Counted from the first letter of the stretch, positions 33,321 through 44,900 are shown. The stretch is DNA of 64,000 nucleotides from Flaccisagitta enflata (GCA_965153355.1 OZ231128.1:16802001-16866000); one strand, 5' to 3'. Numbers and translations: made by a program. Notes: generated from the sequence alone by a model not told the origin.

Positions 33321-33334
33321 AAGGTTTTCTCTTT

Positions 33335-33735
33335 ATTTCTCTTCATGTATCTTCTTGTCTCTTACATTTCTGTTGTCTCTTTCATCTCTTTTGTCTCTTT
33401 TGTCTCTTTTGTCTCCTATACATCTTTTATGTCTCCTATGTCTCTTATATCTCCTATTTCTCTTACGTATCTTAGGTCTCTTATGTGTCTCATGTCTCTT
33501 ATGTGTCTTATGTCTCTGTGTCTCTTTTGTCTCCTACATGTCTCCTATATGTCTCTTATGTCTCCTATATGTCTCTTATGTCCCTTATGTCTCTTATATC
33601 TCATATCTCTTATATCTCTTATATCTCTTAAGTCTCTTATCTCTTATATCTCTTAAGTCTCTTATGTCTATCCATGTCTCTAAATATCTCCTCATGTCTC
33701 TCCATATCTCTCCATGTCTCTCCAAGTCCCTTCAT
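33335..33735 (+). repeat. TCTCTTATG-type minisatellite
   Basis: Imperfect 9-15 bp units of GTCTCTTAT/GTCTCCTAT, grading into TCTCCATG. The Ile/Ser/Leu-rich frames are artefacts. Confidence 0.9.
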
Positions 33736-33745
33736 GTCTCTTTGT

Positions 33746-33912
33746 GAGGACAGAGGTGGGGTGGAGGCGGGGAGGAGGGGGGTGGGGTGGTCAGAGGGGT
33801 GGGGTGGGGAGGCGGGGTGTGAGGTGGGGTGAGGGGGAGGCATTGGAGGAAGGGTGGGGCCTATGGAAGGGTGGGAGGGTGGGGAAGGGGTGGAGAGAGG
33901 TGGGGGGGAGAG
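33746..33912 (+). repeat. G-rich (GGGGTGG)n tract
   Basis: Many G runs of 3-7 bases with short spacers; G-quadruplex potential on the plus strand. Confidence 0.85.
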
Positions 33913-34058
33913 ATGAATCAGTTTATATTTTTCTCTTTATCTCTGAATCTTTATGTTTTCATATTATTATATCTTAATATCTATATATCTTAATAATTTG
34001 TATGATTATATCTTACGTCTAAAGAGGACGCATCTATTGGACATCTCTTGGCCTTGTT

Positions 34059-34455
34059 AATGAAATCATCAATTTGAGTCATTTTCTAAGGTCAGCAGTG
34101 TTCAGCTCTTGAAAGGCGATTTCTGGTGAATTTGTCCAGGAATTCGCTGTTGAGAGATTTTACATTTCAAGAAAATCCAGCCAAAATTTAGTTTTAGTTG
34201 AATCATATGAAAACGATGAATCTCAGAAAAGAATGAAAAAATGGGATTCTTTTTTCGTGCGCATGGAACATGACATTTTACATATTTCTGACAAATCGTC
34301 AGTGTCGATAGAAAATGCCTCTGGTTTTAACAACTAAGCATGTTGCAACCTCTTGATTCAACTCAGTGCTGAGACACTATAGCTAAAAACTGGTCTTGCA
34401 GATGGGAACCTTTGAAAAGAATAGATGACTCTTTCCAGCCAAAACTGACAAAAAC
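34059..34455. other. Unannotated sequence
   Basis: Nothing recognised. Confidence 0.35.
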
Positions 34456-34459
34456 ATTC

Positions 34460-34545
34460 TTAGGTGCGCCATAGCACCTCTATAACTAGCTCTGTCTGTT
34501 GGTTGGTTGGTCGGTTGGTTGCTGGTCATAACGCTTCCGAGTTGA
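34460..34545 (+). repeat. AGGTGCG-type hairpin element, truncated
   Basis: TTAGGTGCGCCATAGCACCT, CTATAACTAGCTCTGTC and GGTTGGTTGGTCGG core only. Confidence 0.65.
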
Positions 34546-34602
34546 AAATCTTGAAAAGAAGCAAAAATCACTGGAAATGATTCAGAAATATGCTAGAAAG
34601 AT

Positions 34603-35077
34603 TCCCAGATGCGCCGCAGCACCTCTATAAGAGGCTCTGTTCGTCCGTCCATATATCGGTAACGCTCAAATGGAAAATCGCTAAAGATGTTTGAAATCAA
34701 TTGTAAACTCATTTCGTTCATCATCGATGATTGATGATTGATGATATTCACAAAAAAAATCAGCTACGGTTAAGTCTGATTGAGCTGGGGATAGGTCTGA
34801 TAGGTCTGGTGAAAGGTCGGATGGATGTGGGGATAGGTTTGATAGAGCTCGGGATAGGTCTGATAGAGCTCGGGATAGGTCTGATAGAGGATAGGTTGAT
34901 AGAGCTCAGGATAGGACTGACAGAGCTCAGGATACGTCAGACAGAGCTCGGAGCAGGGTCAGAGGAGCTAGGGATAAGGCTCCGATAGAGCTTAGGGATA
35001 GGTCTGATGAGCTAGGGATAGGTCTAAGAATTAACAACGCCTGGCGCACCGCCCTTGGCCCGTGTATGCGGCCTTGT
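34603..35077 (+). repeat. AGATGCG/AGGTGCG-type hairpin element with minisatellite body
   Basis: Hairpin AGATGCGCCGCAGCACCT, then GTTCGTCCGTCC. The body is a 21 bp minisatellite (GGATAGGTCTGATAGAGCTC, 34780-35030). It ends GGCGCACCG...GTGTATGCGGCCTTGT. Confidence 0.7.
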
Positions 35078-36429
35078 AAATTGTTAACTTCACTCTTAGT
35101 AATTTTCAAAAGTCTTACACAATCATCAGATAAAAACTAAAAAGTGTCTAGGTGCCAAGTGTCATTTTGGAGGTTGACTTCATACCAGAAAATCGAACCA
35201 CTCTTGAGGTAGCAAGTCATGATTTCACGGAGAGTTGCCTGGTAAGTGGAGTCGTATCTGGACTTCGCGGAGAGATGCCTGCGCCTGTTTAGTCACGTCA
35301 TATTTGGAATTGATACGCATAAGACGTACAAATCAGACGATCTGGATTTCAGCTATCTCTTAGGATGAATCATCAAACTTCTTTTATTGCTCTCTCAAAG
35401 TCGAGCATCATTGGACAAAAACGGCCAAATACAGTACACCAACTAAAACGATCTTTAAGGTTTTTTTAGAGTTTGATGATTCTTTTCGAAATCTGTCTGT
35501 CCCTCTTCATGTCACACATGAACACCGCTGAATTCAGTATACATAGTGACACAGTCAGTAAGCGTCGGTTGCCCCATCGGGCGAGTTTATTTATTCATCA
35601 GTACTGCTTTGCTTTTTTTTAGTGGAAAGCATTTGCGACTTGGTGTTGATTGCAACAAACCCAACACACGACAACAGTCGCCGATGGTTGGACAAAGGGC
35701 AGGTATATATCAAGATTAGAAAAAATCAAAACCTGAAGAAAATTTTGAAAAAAATAAAAATGAAAATAGGAATACAGAATATAGTACTACAGGGAGTACC
35801 CCGCCAAAAGCCACCAAAGAAAACATCATATAACGCACTGAAAATTACCATAGAATTTGCTACCCGAGCTAGATAAATCATGAAATTTATAAAATGAAAT
35901 TTAATGATTACTTTTGTTATTATGTTTTCAATTAAATGTCAACAGCCATATTTTGCATGAATTGACTTGCATATGCCAGTTTTAAACTCCAATCCTTTAC
36001 TTTTGAGCTGAAAATATGCGAAATACAATAAAAACTTCTTTTGTCACCGTATTCACGGCTCATTGAAAATTTTAAATTTGTACAGAAAATCAAAATATCA
36101 ACAAAACAAGAACATATGATTCCATAATATATGCTGAGGGCGCTTAAGTGTTCTCTTATTTCATTGATAATTTGATTTTTTATGCAAATTTAAAATTTTC
36201 AGTGAGCAGTTACTGAAATGATTGTCACTATTTCTTTCACTTTTTAGTCTCATTAGAATCGAATTTCCTTCAATCTTTTTGCATTTTTGTCATTTGACCG
36301 TGACAGTTCGGATTCCCATGTAAGTTTACATTTCAGTACAAAAACAAAAATACGCTTACTGACGTGCTGTGCACAGTAAAGTGAATGGTAACTTTGTCCT
36401 CTGGGTAAATTCCTCTTACTTTAATTTCA
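35078..36429. other. Unannotated AT-rich DNA
   Basis: Apart from the doubtful exon at 35623 nothing was recognised. Confidence 0.35.
35623..35702 (+). CDS. Possible internal exon, unknown gene
   Basis: An 80 nt open stretch follows GCTTTTTTTTAG and is followed by GGCAG|GTATAT, a good acceptor and donor pair. It would code for residues such as ESICDLVLIATNPTHDNSRR. No partner exon was found, so it may be chance. Confidence 0.2.
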
Positions 36430-36475
36430 GTGCGTCATACCAATAAAGGCGGCTATCGCCAACCAGAAAAAAATT
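36430..36475 (-). repeat. CGGC-GATA-GCCG palindrome family
   Basis: CATACCAATAAAGGCGGCTA then TCGCCAACCAG. A 12 bp tandem (TGACAAGTCTCC, about 4 units) follows at 36499. Confidence 0.65.
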
Positions 36476-36498
36476 CATAAACCTGGGATGTTTTTTCC

Positions 36499-36540
36499 CT
36501 GACAAGTCTCCTGACAAGTCTCCTGACAAGTCTCCTGTCC
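36499..36540 (+). repeat. 12 bp tandem (TGACAAGTCTCC)
   Basis: Three and a half perfect units, the last grading into TCCTGTCCCC. Confidence 0.9.
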
Positions 36541-36852
36541 CCTTTTTTATTTAGACAAGCAAAAATTCCCTCCATGACAAGCTGCGATACTTTTGTTCTT
36601 GCAGGCAAGCTCAGTCAAATCAGTCAAAAAAGTCATTTTTCAGTTGTTTTCTGACAAGTTTTTGGTCAGTTTTGATAAAGTTTCTGGCCATGTAAGTAGG
36701 CCTGCATCTTTTTAAAACCCACGGTTGCACTTATTTTGTACTAACTTACTAGCATGAACAATCATTACCTGGGGCATTTCAAAGTCCATATATACTTCAA
36801 CTAACTCAATATCTCATTTTCGGGAAAAATATGAAAAACGTCATTTGAAAGA

Positions 36853-37005
36853 AAACAAGGCCAAGTAGGCATTTGAAAGAAAACAAGGCCAAGTAGGCCA
36901 ATAAGGTGCGACGTGTGGATCGTCGAACGATTGCGTTACCCCACAGACAGACCAACCAACCAACGGACACAGCCAGTTATAGAGGTGCTTTGTCGCACCT
37001 AAAAA
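36853..37005 (-). repeat. AGGTGCGAC-type hairpin element
   Basis: AACAAGGCCAAGTAGGC occurs twice in tandem, then AGGTGCGACG, a GACAGACCAACCAACCAACG core and the terminal palindrome AGGTGCTTTGTCGCACCT followed by AAAAA. The internal AGGTGCGAC pairs with GTCGCACCT of the palindrome. Confidence 0.85.
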
Positions 37006-37117
37006 TCTGCTCTTTCTTAGCTGTGAATGTAAAAAAATGTATACTCCCGGTTGGGTAAAGGCTCAACTTTCCCAAATTGCCATATGTTTCAAAAAGTCGA
37101 ATTCTAAAGACAGACCA

Positions 37118-37168
37118 AACGACTGACAGACGAACCGGATCAGTAACAAAAAGAGTCGTGTGTCCGCA
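37118..37168 (-). repeat. Hairpin-GTCY family, end fragment
   Basis: GACTGACAGACG core words and palindrome AGTCGTGTGTCCGCAACTAA. Confidence 0.55.
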
Positions 37169-37169
37169 A

Positions 37170-37780
37170 CTAAAAAAAGGCTATACAGATAAAAGGTAGA
37201 TATGTGGTAACAACCTACTCAAAATGTTGCACCCCCCCCCCCACAGGTAAGACTAGAGAAACCAGTAGCGTTTTTCTAGGGTAGCTTTATACTCATGACA
37301 TTATAAATGGCACCACCAAGACAATTTTTGAATTTTCCCCTCAGTCAGGAGTTATGATTTTATGAGAGGGTAAAATCTTTTCTTTTCCAATCTCTCAAAA
37401 AACAGATTTTGCATCTTTTATGGGCTATCATATGACTTGGAGAACCAAATTCAAAAATTGCCGTTGAGACGCCACATCTATTGATGTGAACTTTCAGCCA
37501 TTACCCCAAAAATCCTTTTTGCATTGATAATCTGAGCAGCAGGTGGGAGTGCAACAGTTTTGAGGGGACTCTTTCGTTGTTTTTCCCTAATGAAAATATC
37601 AGTAAGTGTTTTGACAGGAAAAATTTGATACCGTACAGGATTTTAAGAAATGACTCAATTATCATGAAGACGTGGGAGGGCTGTTGAAACATTTATGATT
37701 ATGACCTTTTTTAATCGGTCGACTAAAATTGATTCATGAAAGTGATAGGAAAAGAAAAAAAAGAAAAGAGAGAGTGGAAG
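37170..37780. other. Unannotated sequence
   Basis: No coding or repeat signal recognised apart from a short C run near 37230. Confidence 0.35.

Positions 37781-37866
<86 letters not shown>
37781..37866 (+). repeat. (GA)n microsatellite
   Basis: Pure tract of about 80 bp. Confidence 0.95.
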
Positions 37867-37868
<2 letters not shown>

Positions 37869-38289
37869 GAGAGAAAGAGAGCATGGGCTGTCAATGCCTA
37901 ATCAAATATGAAAAGAAAAAAAATCATGCTTTAATCATGGTTTCATGTGTTTCAAATGTTGATTGGTATCTATATTTATCCTCATTACCACTTCACTTCT
38001 TCGCGTATATTTCAATAATAATCTTTGTTGGCAAGATGGATTGTCCAGAAAGCTGTGTACAAAACTGAATTGAGACTTATCATATTATGTATGACTACTG
38101 CGCAGTCTTGCTCCCCCATGAAGCAGGGGTCTTCTTGTGGGTGCCTCCTCTAATCTTTCTCCATCTTTCCTTCTCAAGAACACCTGGCTCTGACATCGCC
38201 TCATCAGACTTGAAGAAAAGGAACATCCAATATCCAACTTCCAACACCCAACACCCTTCTGAATCCCAAATACTCGTAACCTAGTATTT

Positions 38290-38650
38290 TTAACTATTTA
38301 TTGTTATATGGTAGCATATAGCCATATACCATCTTGTATAATTGTTTATTCAACTTTTTCTTGTTAATTTCCTCTATCTAGTAACGTACTCGTGATTGTT
38401 TGTCATGTGTATTTTTTGTATTCTTTTTTTTTTTTTTGAAGAATACTTACTAATGAAACTCTTGCACTGAGATGGCAAGCTAGAGTAAGCCCGTCGTATA
38501 CTTGAAGAGAAAAAATTTTGTGACATAAATAGACTTAGACATTTGAGGCTTAGTCATAGTCCTCCCCGACAAAACATTTTATTCCATGATGGTAACCACT
38601 GTTCATGTTGGAAAATGAACTGTTTGATTTGATTTGACTTGATTTAAGAA
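38290..38650 (+). other. Possible 3' UTR of a LINE with TTGAT-type tail
   Basis: An AT-rich stretch ends in GTTTGATTTGATTTGACTTG, a short tandem tail like those of some LINEs. No coding part was recognised directly upstream. Confidence 0.25.
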
Positions 38651-38699
38651 AAAGTTGCCTTTTTACATTTCAATAAATTTGTCTAAGTAAAAGTCCTCA

Positions 38700-39700
38700 A
38701 ATCTTTACACAGTGCAGGAACACACAAAAAAACAAGCAGGAATAATCATAACCATATCACCAATTTGAACATGCATAAAACAAATGGAACAAAACAAACA
38801 GAAATTTATCAGTAACAGATGGGAACATGCATTAAGTAAGCAAGAAAGAGCAAAATCGCCTCATTATTAGGAGCATTCAAGATATGTACAGGAACATATT
38901 AGTTATAGACGGGGACATACACAAAGCAATTGGGAATGAACAGAAACCTATCAGGACTTGACTGGAAAATGTACAAATCTAATGGGAATGAGCAGTTACG
39001 TCTGTCAGAGTGCCCAGAAAAGCCAAAATTGTACTTCGCCTAGCAAAAATATTTTTCCTTTGCAAAAATGCTTTCAAATGAGCCATTGTACGACTTTCAA
39101 ATCAATCGGGATCCATCTTTAGGGTAAGGTTGAAGATTACATTGAATCATCATTGGAATCTATTTTTCTCATCTCGCTTTTTCTGTCGTAAATATTTCGC
39201 TAGATTTAACCCCATTTTCGAGGTCTGATCTTTTTCCTCTCTAGCTTGTAGTTTGTAACAGGGATGTAGAAAATGTCCCAGCATTAATTTGCGCAACTAT
39301 TTATACTGTTCTTATGGTTAGGGACGCTTAAATTTCAATGACTGATAGAATTTTAGCCGTGTAACTGGGTACCACTTCTTTGTTATTGTAGTTTTCAAGA
39401 ATTTACGCCAGTTTTTCTCCGATGTATTATGCAAATTTTGTCTCTCTCATACAGATCTATGGAAACTTCAAAGTCATCTTAAAGATGGTTCCTAATTGAT
39501 TTGAAAATTGGGCATTGGCTCATTTAAAAGCATTTTTGCAAAGGAAAAATATTACTGCCAGGCGAAGTACAATTTTGGCTTTTCTGGGCACTCTGACAGA
39601 CGTAATGAGCAGGAACACATTAGAAATATACAGGGGCATACGTAAAACAAGTGGGAATGAGCATAGACATATCAGATTTGGACACCATTATCTTCATTTT
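38700..39700 (+). repeat. Degenerate ~60 bp minisatellite (GGAACATAC / GGGAATGAGCAG words)
   Basis: Imperfect units such as ATGGGAACATGCAT, GGGAATGAGCAG and AACATATTAG recur on both sides of the inserted MITE at 38996-39605. Confidence 0.5.
38996..39605. mobile_element. MITE with ~85 bp TIRs and TGAGCAG target duplication
   Basis: TIRs begin TTACGTCTGTCAGAGTGCCC and remain alignable for about 85 bases. TGAGCAG occurs immediately outside both ends (38989-38995, 39606-39612). It is inserted in a minisatellite unit. No transposase frame. Confidence 0.85.
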
Positions 39701-39825
39701 CAATCAAGTTTTAAGTCATCGATTAAAATTCTTTTGATAAGGCTCTTTCTATAATCCTACAAAAAATAATCTTTAATTCATGAGTATTATTTGATAAATC
39801 AATAGGAAAAGATATTTTCTTTTTT

Positions 39826-39866
39826 GAAAAGTGAGGACGGCTATCGCCGACCGATAAAAAAACATA
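39826..39866 (-). repeat. CGGC-GATA-GCCG palindrome family
   Basis: GAGGACGGCTATCGCCGACC then GATAAAAAAAC. Confidence 0.6.
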
Positions 39867-39914
39867 AAGAATGTGATTTGTTTTCTTCCACTTCCAGTTA
39901 TTTGTTCTCATTGA

Positions 39915-40031
39915 ATGAATGAATGAATGAATGATTGTATGAATGAATGAATGAATGAATGAATGAATGAATGAATGAATGAATGAATGAATGAATGAAT
40001 GAATGAATGAATGAATGAATGAATGAATGAA
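39915..40031 (+). repeat. (GAAT)n microsatellite
   Basis: About 29 tetramers with one GATTGTAT interruption. Confidence 0.95.
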
Positions 40032-40121
40032 TCTATTCACAAAGACAGTCAGAAGTTTCAAAACACAAATTATTGTTAAAATCCTCGCTCTGAGGGATAG
40101 CTGATGAAAGTTGATTATGAC

Positions 40122-40246
40122 TTTTTAGGTGCGCTAACGCACCCCTATACCTGGCTGTGTCGGTCAGTTGGTTGGTCGGTTGGTTCGTTGGTTGGTCTGT
40201 CGGTCGGTAAAGAAAATGTTGGACGATTAGTCAACTTGGCCTTGTT
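40122..40246 (+). repeat. AGGTGCG-type hairpin element, short copy
   Basis: AGGTGCGCTAACGCACCC, CTATACCTGGCTGTGTC, GGTTGGTCGG core, end TTGGCCTTGTT. The internal arm complement is missing. Confidence 0.75.
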
Positions 40247-40359
40247 TCCAAAAGGATCCCCTATTTTCACAAATCCAATTTAGACCAAATCGATCAAAAA
40301 ATACATATCAATGAAATCAGGTAAAAAAATGTGTTGTAGATTCATATTTAATACTTTTT

Positions 40360-40945
40360 GGGCAGCGGCCCTGAAGGGGTCATTGACCTATGCTTTCACA
40401 CATATGGGGGATTTACTCCTCCTTCTCCGTCCGTCTGTCCATCCCCCCAGTCTCAAGGCCTAAATCCCAGTCCCGAGACCAAAATCCCAGTCTCGTGGCC
40501 CAAATCCTATCCAAAAGGACCAAATCCTAGCCTCAAGGCCCACCATTGCACCCAACCAGCCTGGGTTAAAATATCATCCTTAGGCGCCAATCCAAGCTGT
40601 GAGGCTCAAATTCATTTCAAGGCTCATATCCCAGCCCCAAGGATGATTTAGTCTCAAGGCTGACTTGGGCCCCAGGCTAGGATTTGGCCTTGAGGCTAGG
40701 ATTTGGTCTGGATAGGGATTTGGGCAACGAGACTGGGATTTGGGGTCTTGAGAGATTAGGATTTGGGGGATTTGAGGTGGAGGGATGGAGTATGAGGTGG
40801 TGGAGGAGGAGAAAACTTCGCATATGAGTGAAAACATAGGTCATCGACCCTTTCGGGGCCCCTGCCCTACTTCCCCTTCAACTTCAAGCACAACTTACTA
40901 GGGCAGGGCACGGGTACCGCTGACCACTTAGCGCTTTTGCGACTA
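40360..40945. repeat. Foldback element with internal satellite
   Basis: The arms GGGCAGCGGCCCTGAAGGGG (left) and its approximate complement CCCTTTCGGGGCCCCTGCCC (right, ending 40866) are about 500 bp apart. The interior has AAATCCCAGTCTCRAGGCC-type units in one sense, then in the opposite sense. A short shared tail GGGCACGGGTACCGCTGACC follows. Confidence 0.8.
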
Positions 40946-41086
40946 TTATGCTCCATTCACGGGCTCGCTCACTCACGTCGCTCACTCCCTGGTGGGACAG
41001 TTGAAATTCTTGAATATGTGTTCATACTGTTATCGCGTTTTACGGAAACAAACGCGTTTTTGCCGCTCACTAGAAACACGCCCTAA
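40946..41086. repeat. Fragment of the GCTCACTC / ACTAGAAACACGCCC MITE family
   Basis: It matches the right half of 48757-49027, including GGGACAGTTGAAATTCTTGA and the terminus ACTAGAAACACGCCCT. Confidence 0.75.
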
Positions 41087-41229
41087 CTATGTCCGATATC
41101 TGGATGTCATGTTCAATGACGTCTCGAGTAACGATATTAAACCATGAACAATGTAATCAAGGAAGATTGTATTATTTGAACATAATAGGGCTTTAGCTTA
41201 GGTTACATAACTCGATGATATTGATGAGA

Positions 41230-41673
41230 AAGTGTCAAATGCTTACGTCATTTATGGCATTTATGCCCGTCGATTGTTAATCAACAAATTGATGGTTAGA
41301 GGATAATGTTCCGTTAACTCGATTATGTCTGTTTTACGTAAGCCAGATGAAACTGTACTCATGAATTTGCTCTTTTCCAACTGTGTGCCCATAATAACTT
41401 AAACGGGTGCGAGACGGTAGAATTTTCTGCAAGTGATACGCGCACTTTAAACATCGCTAATAATGATGCTGTAAGAAAGATTTATTCTTATCAAAGATGG
41501 GAAAGTGTACGTGATCTCCGACAAAGTGCCGGGTTTCCGAGCATTTATGACATTTTCAGTAGACGTTCTGAAGCATTTCTAAATGGTAACCGTCAAAGCA
41601 CAAATCAAGTAATCGTGAAACTAACTACCCTGCTTTTGTCAGAGCGAAGTGAAAATGAACAACTACCCTTTTA
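41230..41673 (+). pseudogene. Degenerate LINE fragment (after the RT domain)
   Basis: The translation has NSIMSVLRKPDETVLMNLLF, then, after a frame change near 41400, GCETVEFSASDTRTLNIANN and a segment with AVRKIY and FPSIYDIFSRR. This resembles the region following the RT domain in AP-endonuclease LINEs. At least one stop and one frameshift interrupt it, so it is dead. It is not a copy of the 57.8 kb element as far as I can see. Confidence 0.45.
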
Positions 41674-41689
41674 GCTGCTAGTCCATTAG

Positions 41690-42240
41690 TCTTAGTTGTG
41701 TGTAAGTATGTTTCTGTCATGTCTTGACGAATAAGAGATCATTCATATCTCTCAAACATCATGTGAAGAAGAAGGCAGATGTGAATGAGGCAGTAGTCAT
41801 TAGTTGCCAGGGCCCGACAAAATCTTGATTTGCCTACAATCGAGGTTTTTCTTGCCTACAAGAATCTAAAAGTCAATTTTGAACTTGTATGTATCATAGC
41901 ATGTGTAGTTGTATGGAATAGCAAATTATTGGGAAAAACATCGAAAAACGTTTTTCGATTTTTTGAGTCCAGGGTTAGGAATTACTGTTTTTTGCTTGTT
42001 ACTTGAGAAATTTGAGTTAGAATTATAGTTCCTGCCCGTGGCTGTGCTGAAATTGGCACAGGGTGAAAGAGGGCACTTTTTTACACCTTCTGAAAAAAAG
42101 CAGGGCACTGTGGGACCAATACTTTAGGCGCTATGAATTTTTTAATCTTTTTTTATTTTCTCACATTTTCCGCACATTTTTCAAAGATCTCATATTTTGG
42201 GTATCGATCTTAATTTTGGCCTAAGTAACAACAAAATGAG
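41690..42240. other. Unannotated sequence
   Basis: Nothing recognised. Confidence 0.35.
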
Positions 42241-42255
42241 CCCAGTAGAGGGCAT

Positions 42256-42963
42256 AAGGAGGAGGGTGAGGGAGGGAGGGAGGGAGAGTGGGGGAGGGAG
42301 AGGGAGAGGAGGGAGAGGGAGGGAAGGAGGGAGAGGGAGGGAGGGAGAGGGGGAGGGAGGAAGGAGGGAGAGGGAGGGATGGAGGGAGAGGGAGGGAGGG
42401 AGGGAGGAAGAAAGAGGGAAAGAGGGAGGAAGGGAGGGAGAGGGGGATGGAGAACGAGGGAGAGCGAGAGGGAGGGAAGGAGGGAGAGGGAGGGAGGGAT
42501 GGAGGGAGAGGGAGGGAGGAAGAGGGAGGGAAAGAGGAAGGAAGGGAGAGGGGGAGGGAGGGAAAGAGGGAGGAAGGGAGGGGGAGGGAGAGAGGGAGGG
42601 AGGGAGAAGGAGAGAAGAAAGGGAGAGGAAGGGAGAGGGAGAGGGGGAGGGAGAGAGGGAGGGAGGGAGGAAGAAAGTGAGAAGGGGACGGAGAGAGAGG
42701 GGGATGAAGAGAGAGGGAGAGGGAGGAAGAGGGAGGGAGAGAGAAGGAGAGGGAGAGGGAGGGAGAGGGAAGGAGGGTGAGGGGGATGGAGAGGGAGAGG
42801 GAGAGAGGGAGGGAGGGGGGAGGAAGAGAAGGAGGGAGGGAGGGAGGGACGGAGGGAGAAAGAGAGACAGACAGACAGACAGACTGACAGAGAGTGACAG
42901 CGACAGAGACACAGCGAAACAGACACAAATAACACACACATGCACACACGCACACGCACACAC

Positions 42964-43004
<41 letters not shown>

Positions 43005-43007
43005 CAC
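42256..43007 (+). repeat. (GGGA)n tract, ~610 bp, with (GACA)n and (CA)n tail
   Basis: GGGAGGGAGA words to 42860, GACA units at 42865-42885, CA tract with CG variants at 42950-43007. Extreme purine-strand asymmetry; the 130-335 residue Gly/Arg/Glu or Pro/Ser/Leu frames are artefacts. Confidence 0.97.
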
Positions 43008-43021
43008 AAAACAGCCCTTAC

Positions 43022-43062
43022 AATTTTTTTCCGGTCGGCGAGAGCCGCCTTTACTGGTATAA
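43022..43062 (+). repeat. CGGC-GAGA-GCCG palindrome family
   Basis: TTTTTTCCGGTCGGCGAGAG then CCGCCTTTACTGGTATA, directly after the CA tract. Confidence 0.65.
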
Positions 43063-43439
43063 AAAACTTTGTAGGTTCAAAAATTTTTCTATATTTTACA
43101 ACAATTATTTTTCTCTTATATTGATCTTTTTTCCTGTTTCTCTGCCTGCAAAATCTGCTAGCTCCCGTGCTTCCGTGCTTGGACACTTTGTCGTACCCTG
43201 TTAGTTGCTTTAACTACGATGTGTGCCATTATGACAGTGGAATAAATGTATATAGGATATCATCAAAAGCATGCTTCTAGTTGACGTGGTATGTGAAAAA
43301 ATATACCGCAGAAGCTGAAAGAGTCGGGTACCGTTAGAAATTCATCGGATAAGTCAAACTAAAACTAAGGTGTGTCTTTCCTATGCAATTTTTCTGAGGT
43401 ATTTTTCTGCCTCAATGCGGCACCTGTGTCAAATCTTTT

Positions 43440-43520
43440 GAACACTTGAGCAGTCAGCCGTCTGTCATCTGCCGACATCTGTCATCTATCATCTATCATC
43501 TGTCGACTATCATCTGTCGA
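43440..43520 (+). repeat. Short CTGTCATCTATCAT minisatellite
   Basis: Imperfect units of TCATCTGTC/TCATCTATC/TCGACTATC. Confidence 0.6.
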
Positions 43521-43565
43521 CTGCCGGTCATCGGGATTTCCTGTCCGTTTCCTAATTCCAATATA

Positions 43566-43753
43566 CAGTGGAGCACCGCTAGAGCGCACCCACTAATAAG
43601 GCATGCCCACCTATAAGGTATACAAATTATTGTTCTATGAGAGATTTTGTTGTTATTTCTATACTGGCAAGAGGGCAGCTATACTAGTAACTTACTAGTA
43701 GTAAGCATAATTTTGCTCAGTCCCTTAAAATGCGTTCTAGTGAAGCTCAACTG
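43566..43753. mobile_element. TA-flanked CAGT-type MITE, 188 bp
   Basis: TIRs CAGTGGAGCACCGCTAGAGC and (inverted) CAGTTGAGCTTCACTAGAAC, with TA outside both. The ends recall pogo-type elements. Confidence 0.6.
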
Positions 43754-44080
43754 TACTTCTCCAAAAGAACCTTGATTATATCTAAATCCTTCCAAAAACG
43801 TACATCAGCTGTAAGAAAAAATATGTCCAAAATGTCATCAATGGCAACGATAGGATGGAGAAGGAGATAAGAGGACCTACTTAAGTGTCCTTGTCGCACA
43901 TCTGTATCATTTCCTTTTGTTAGTCTTTGTGACCTATTTCTACTGCGAAGCTCGTTCGTAACTTTGTCCCAAATTTCCTCCTTTGTCTCCTTTCGTTGAC
44001 AGCACCTGAAATCTTATTGTTGCTCAAGCAATGTCTCTTGTCACTGTCCTTGTTTCTGTCGCGGTCTCTGTCTCCTTCTG

Positions 44081-44220
44081 TGTGTGTGTGTGTGTCTCTC
44101 TCTCTCTCTCTCTCTCTCTCATTCTCTCTCTCTCATTCTCTCTCTCTCGATAATGCAATATGCAATATGCAATATGCAATATGCAATATGCAATATGCAA
44201 TATGCAATATGCAATATGCA
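44081..44220 (+). repeat. (GT)n, (CT)n and heptamer (ATGCAAT)n
   Basis: GT to 44095, CT with ATT interruptions to 44150, then nine ATGCAAT/TGCAATA units to 44220. The heptamer array is pure. Confidence 0.95.
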
Positions 44221-44399
44221 TCGGTATCAATTTCACTGAGTGTTAAGATAGACCAGCTCATCGATTATGCAACATTACTTTCATATTAATCTCATATCTG
44301 ATGTTAAGCTCATGATGTCTCATTTGATGTCAATCTCTCTGATTATTAATCTCATATCAGATGTCTTTTAGCATTAGCATCATTAGACATTTTTGAAAG

Positions 44400-44900
44400 T
44401 CAAGATATAAAAATCATAAAAGATAAAAAAATCAAAAGCTGATGGGTTGTGATAAGCCATTGGCTATTGGCTAATAGACAATATGTATAAAACCTTAAAG
44501 AAACAAAAAGACAAGAGCTAGCTAAAGTCACAGACGGAAAGACGAATTTGACGGCTGAGGTACGAATACAGATAAAAGAGAAAATGCGGCTGATTTTCTG
44601 TCGATACAAATTTGACAAGCAGTCCAGATATTCATAATGAGGCGACAAGTTGATAGATTCGCCGGTTGTCCTTATAAATTGGAAATCCCTCTTTGCTAAT
44701 ATGACAAGCGTGCACAATCCTTGTGGGTGTTCCCTCGCAAAAGCTTCCACTGCTTAACACTGTAGAGGTGGTTTTATAAAATCAAGAGTCGTTTTATTGT
44801 TTGATATTATAAGAATTTCTTCGTTTTACAGTAACTTCAGGTCAGTTTCAGCCTCTCAAGTCTCAGGTTTATAAGGCTCTTGAGGCTAAACTTATTCTCC
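44400..44900. other. Unannotated sequence
   Basis: A minus-strand frame of 116 residues (44750-44400) is open but resembles nothing I know. Confidence 0.3.

Larger units (their letters stand above)
33037..34058 (+). repeat. Composite element with AGATGC-type hairpin, ~1 kb
   Basis: It begins TTTTTAGATGC-ATCCTC-GCATCT and ends with the internal complement GGACGCATCT followed by TCTTGGCCTTGTT, the same plan as the hairpin-GTCY family with another arm. Inside are a complete AGTTGCG copy (33125-33320), a TCTCTTATG array and a GGGGTGG-rich tract. Confidence 0.7.

Noticed and set aside
42190-43204. Reading frames of up to 335 residues rich in Gly-Arg-Glu or Pro-Ser-Leu
   Set aside because: Artefacts of the GGGA tract; open on both strands and in several frames at once.
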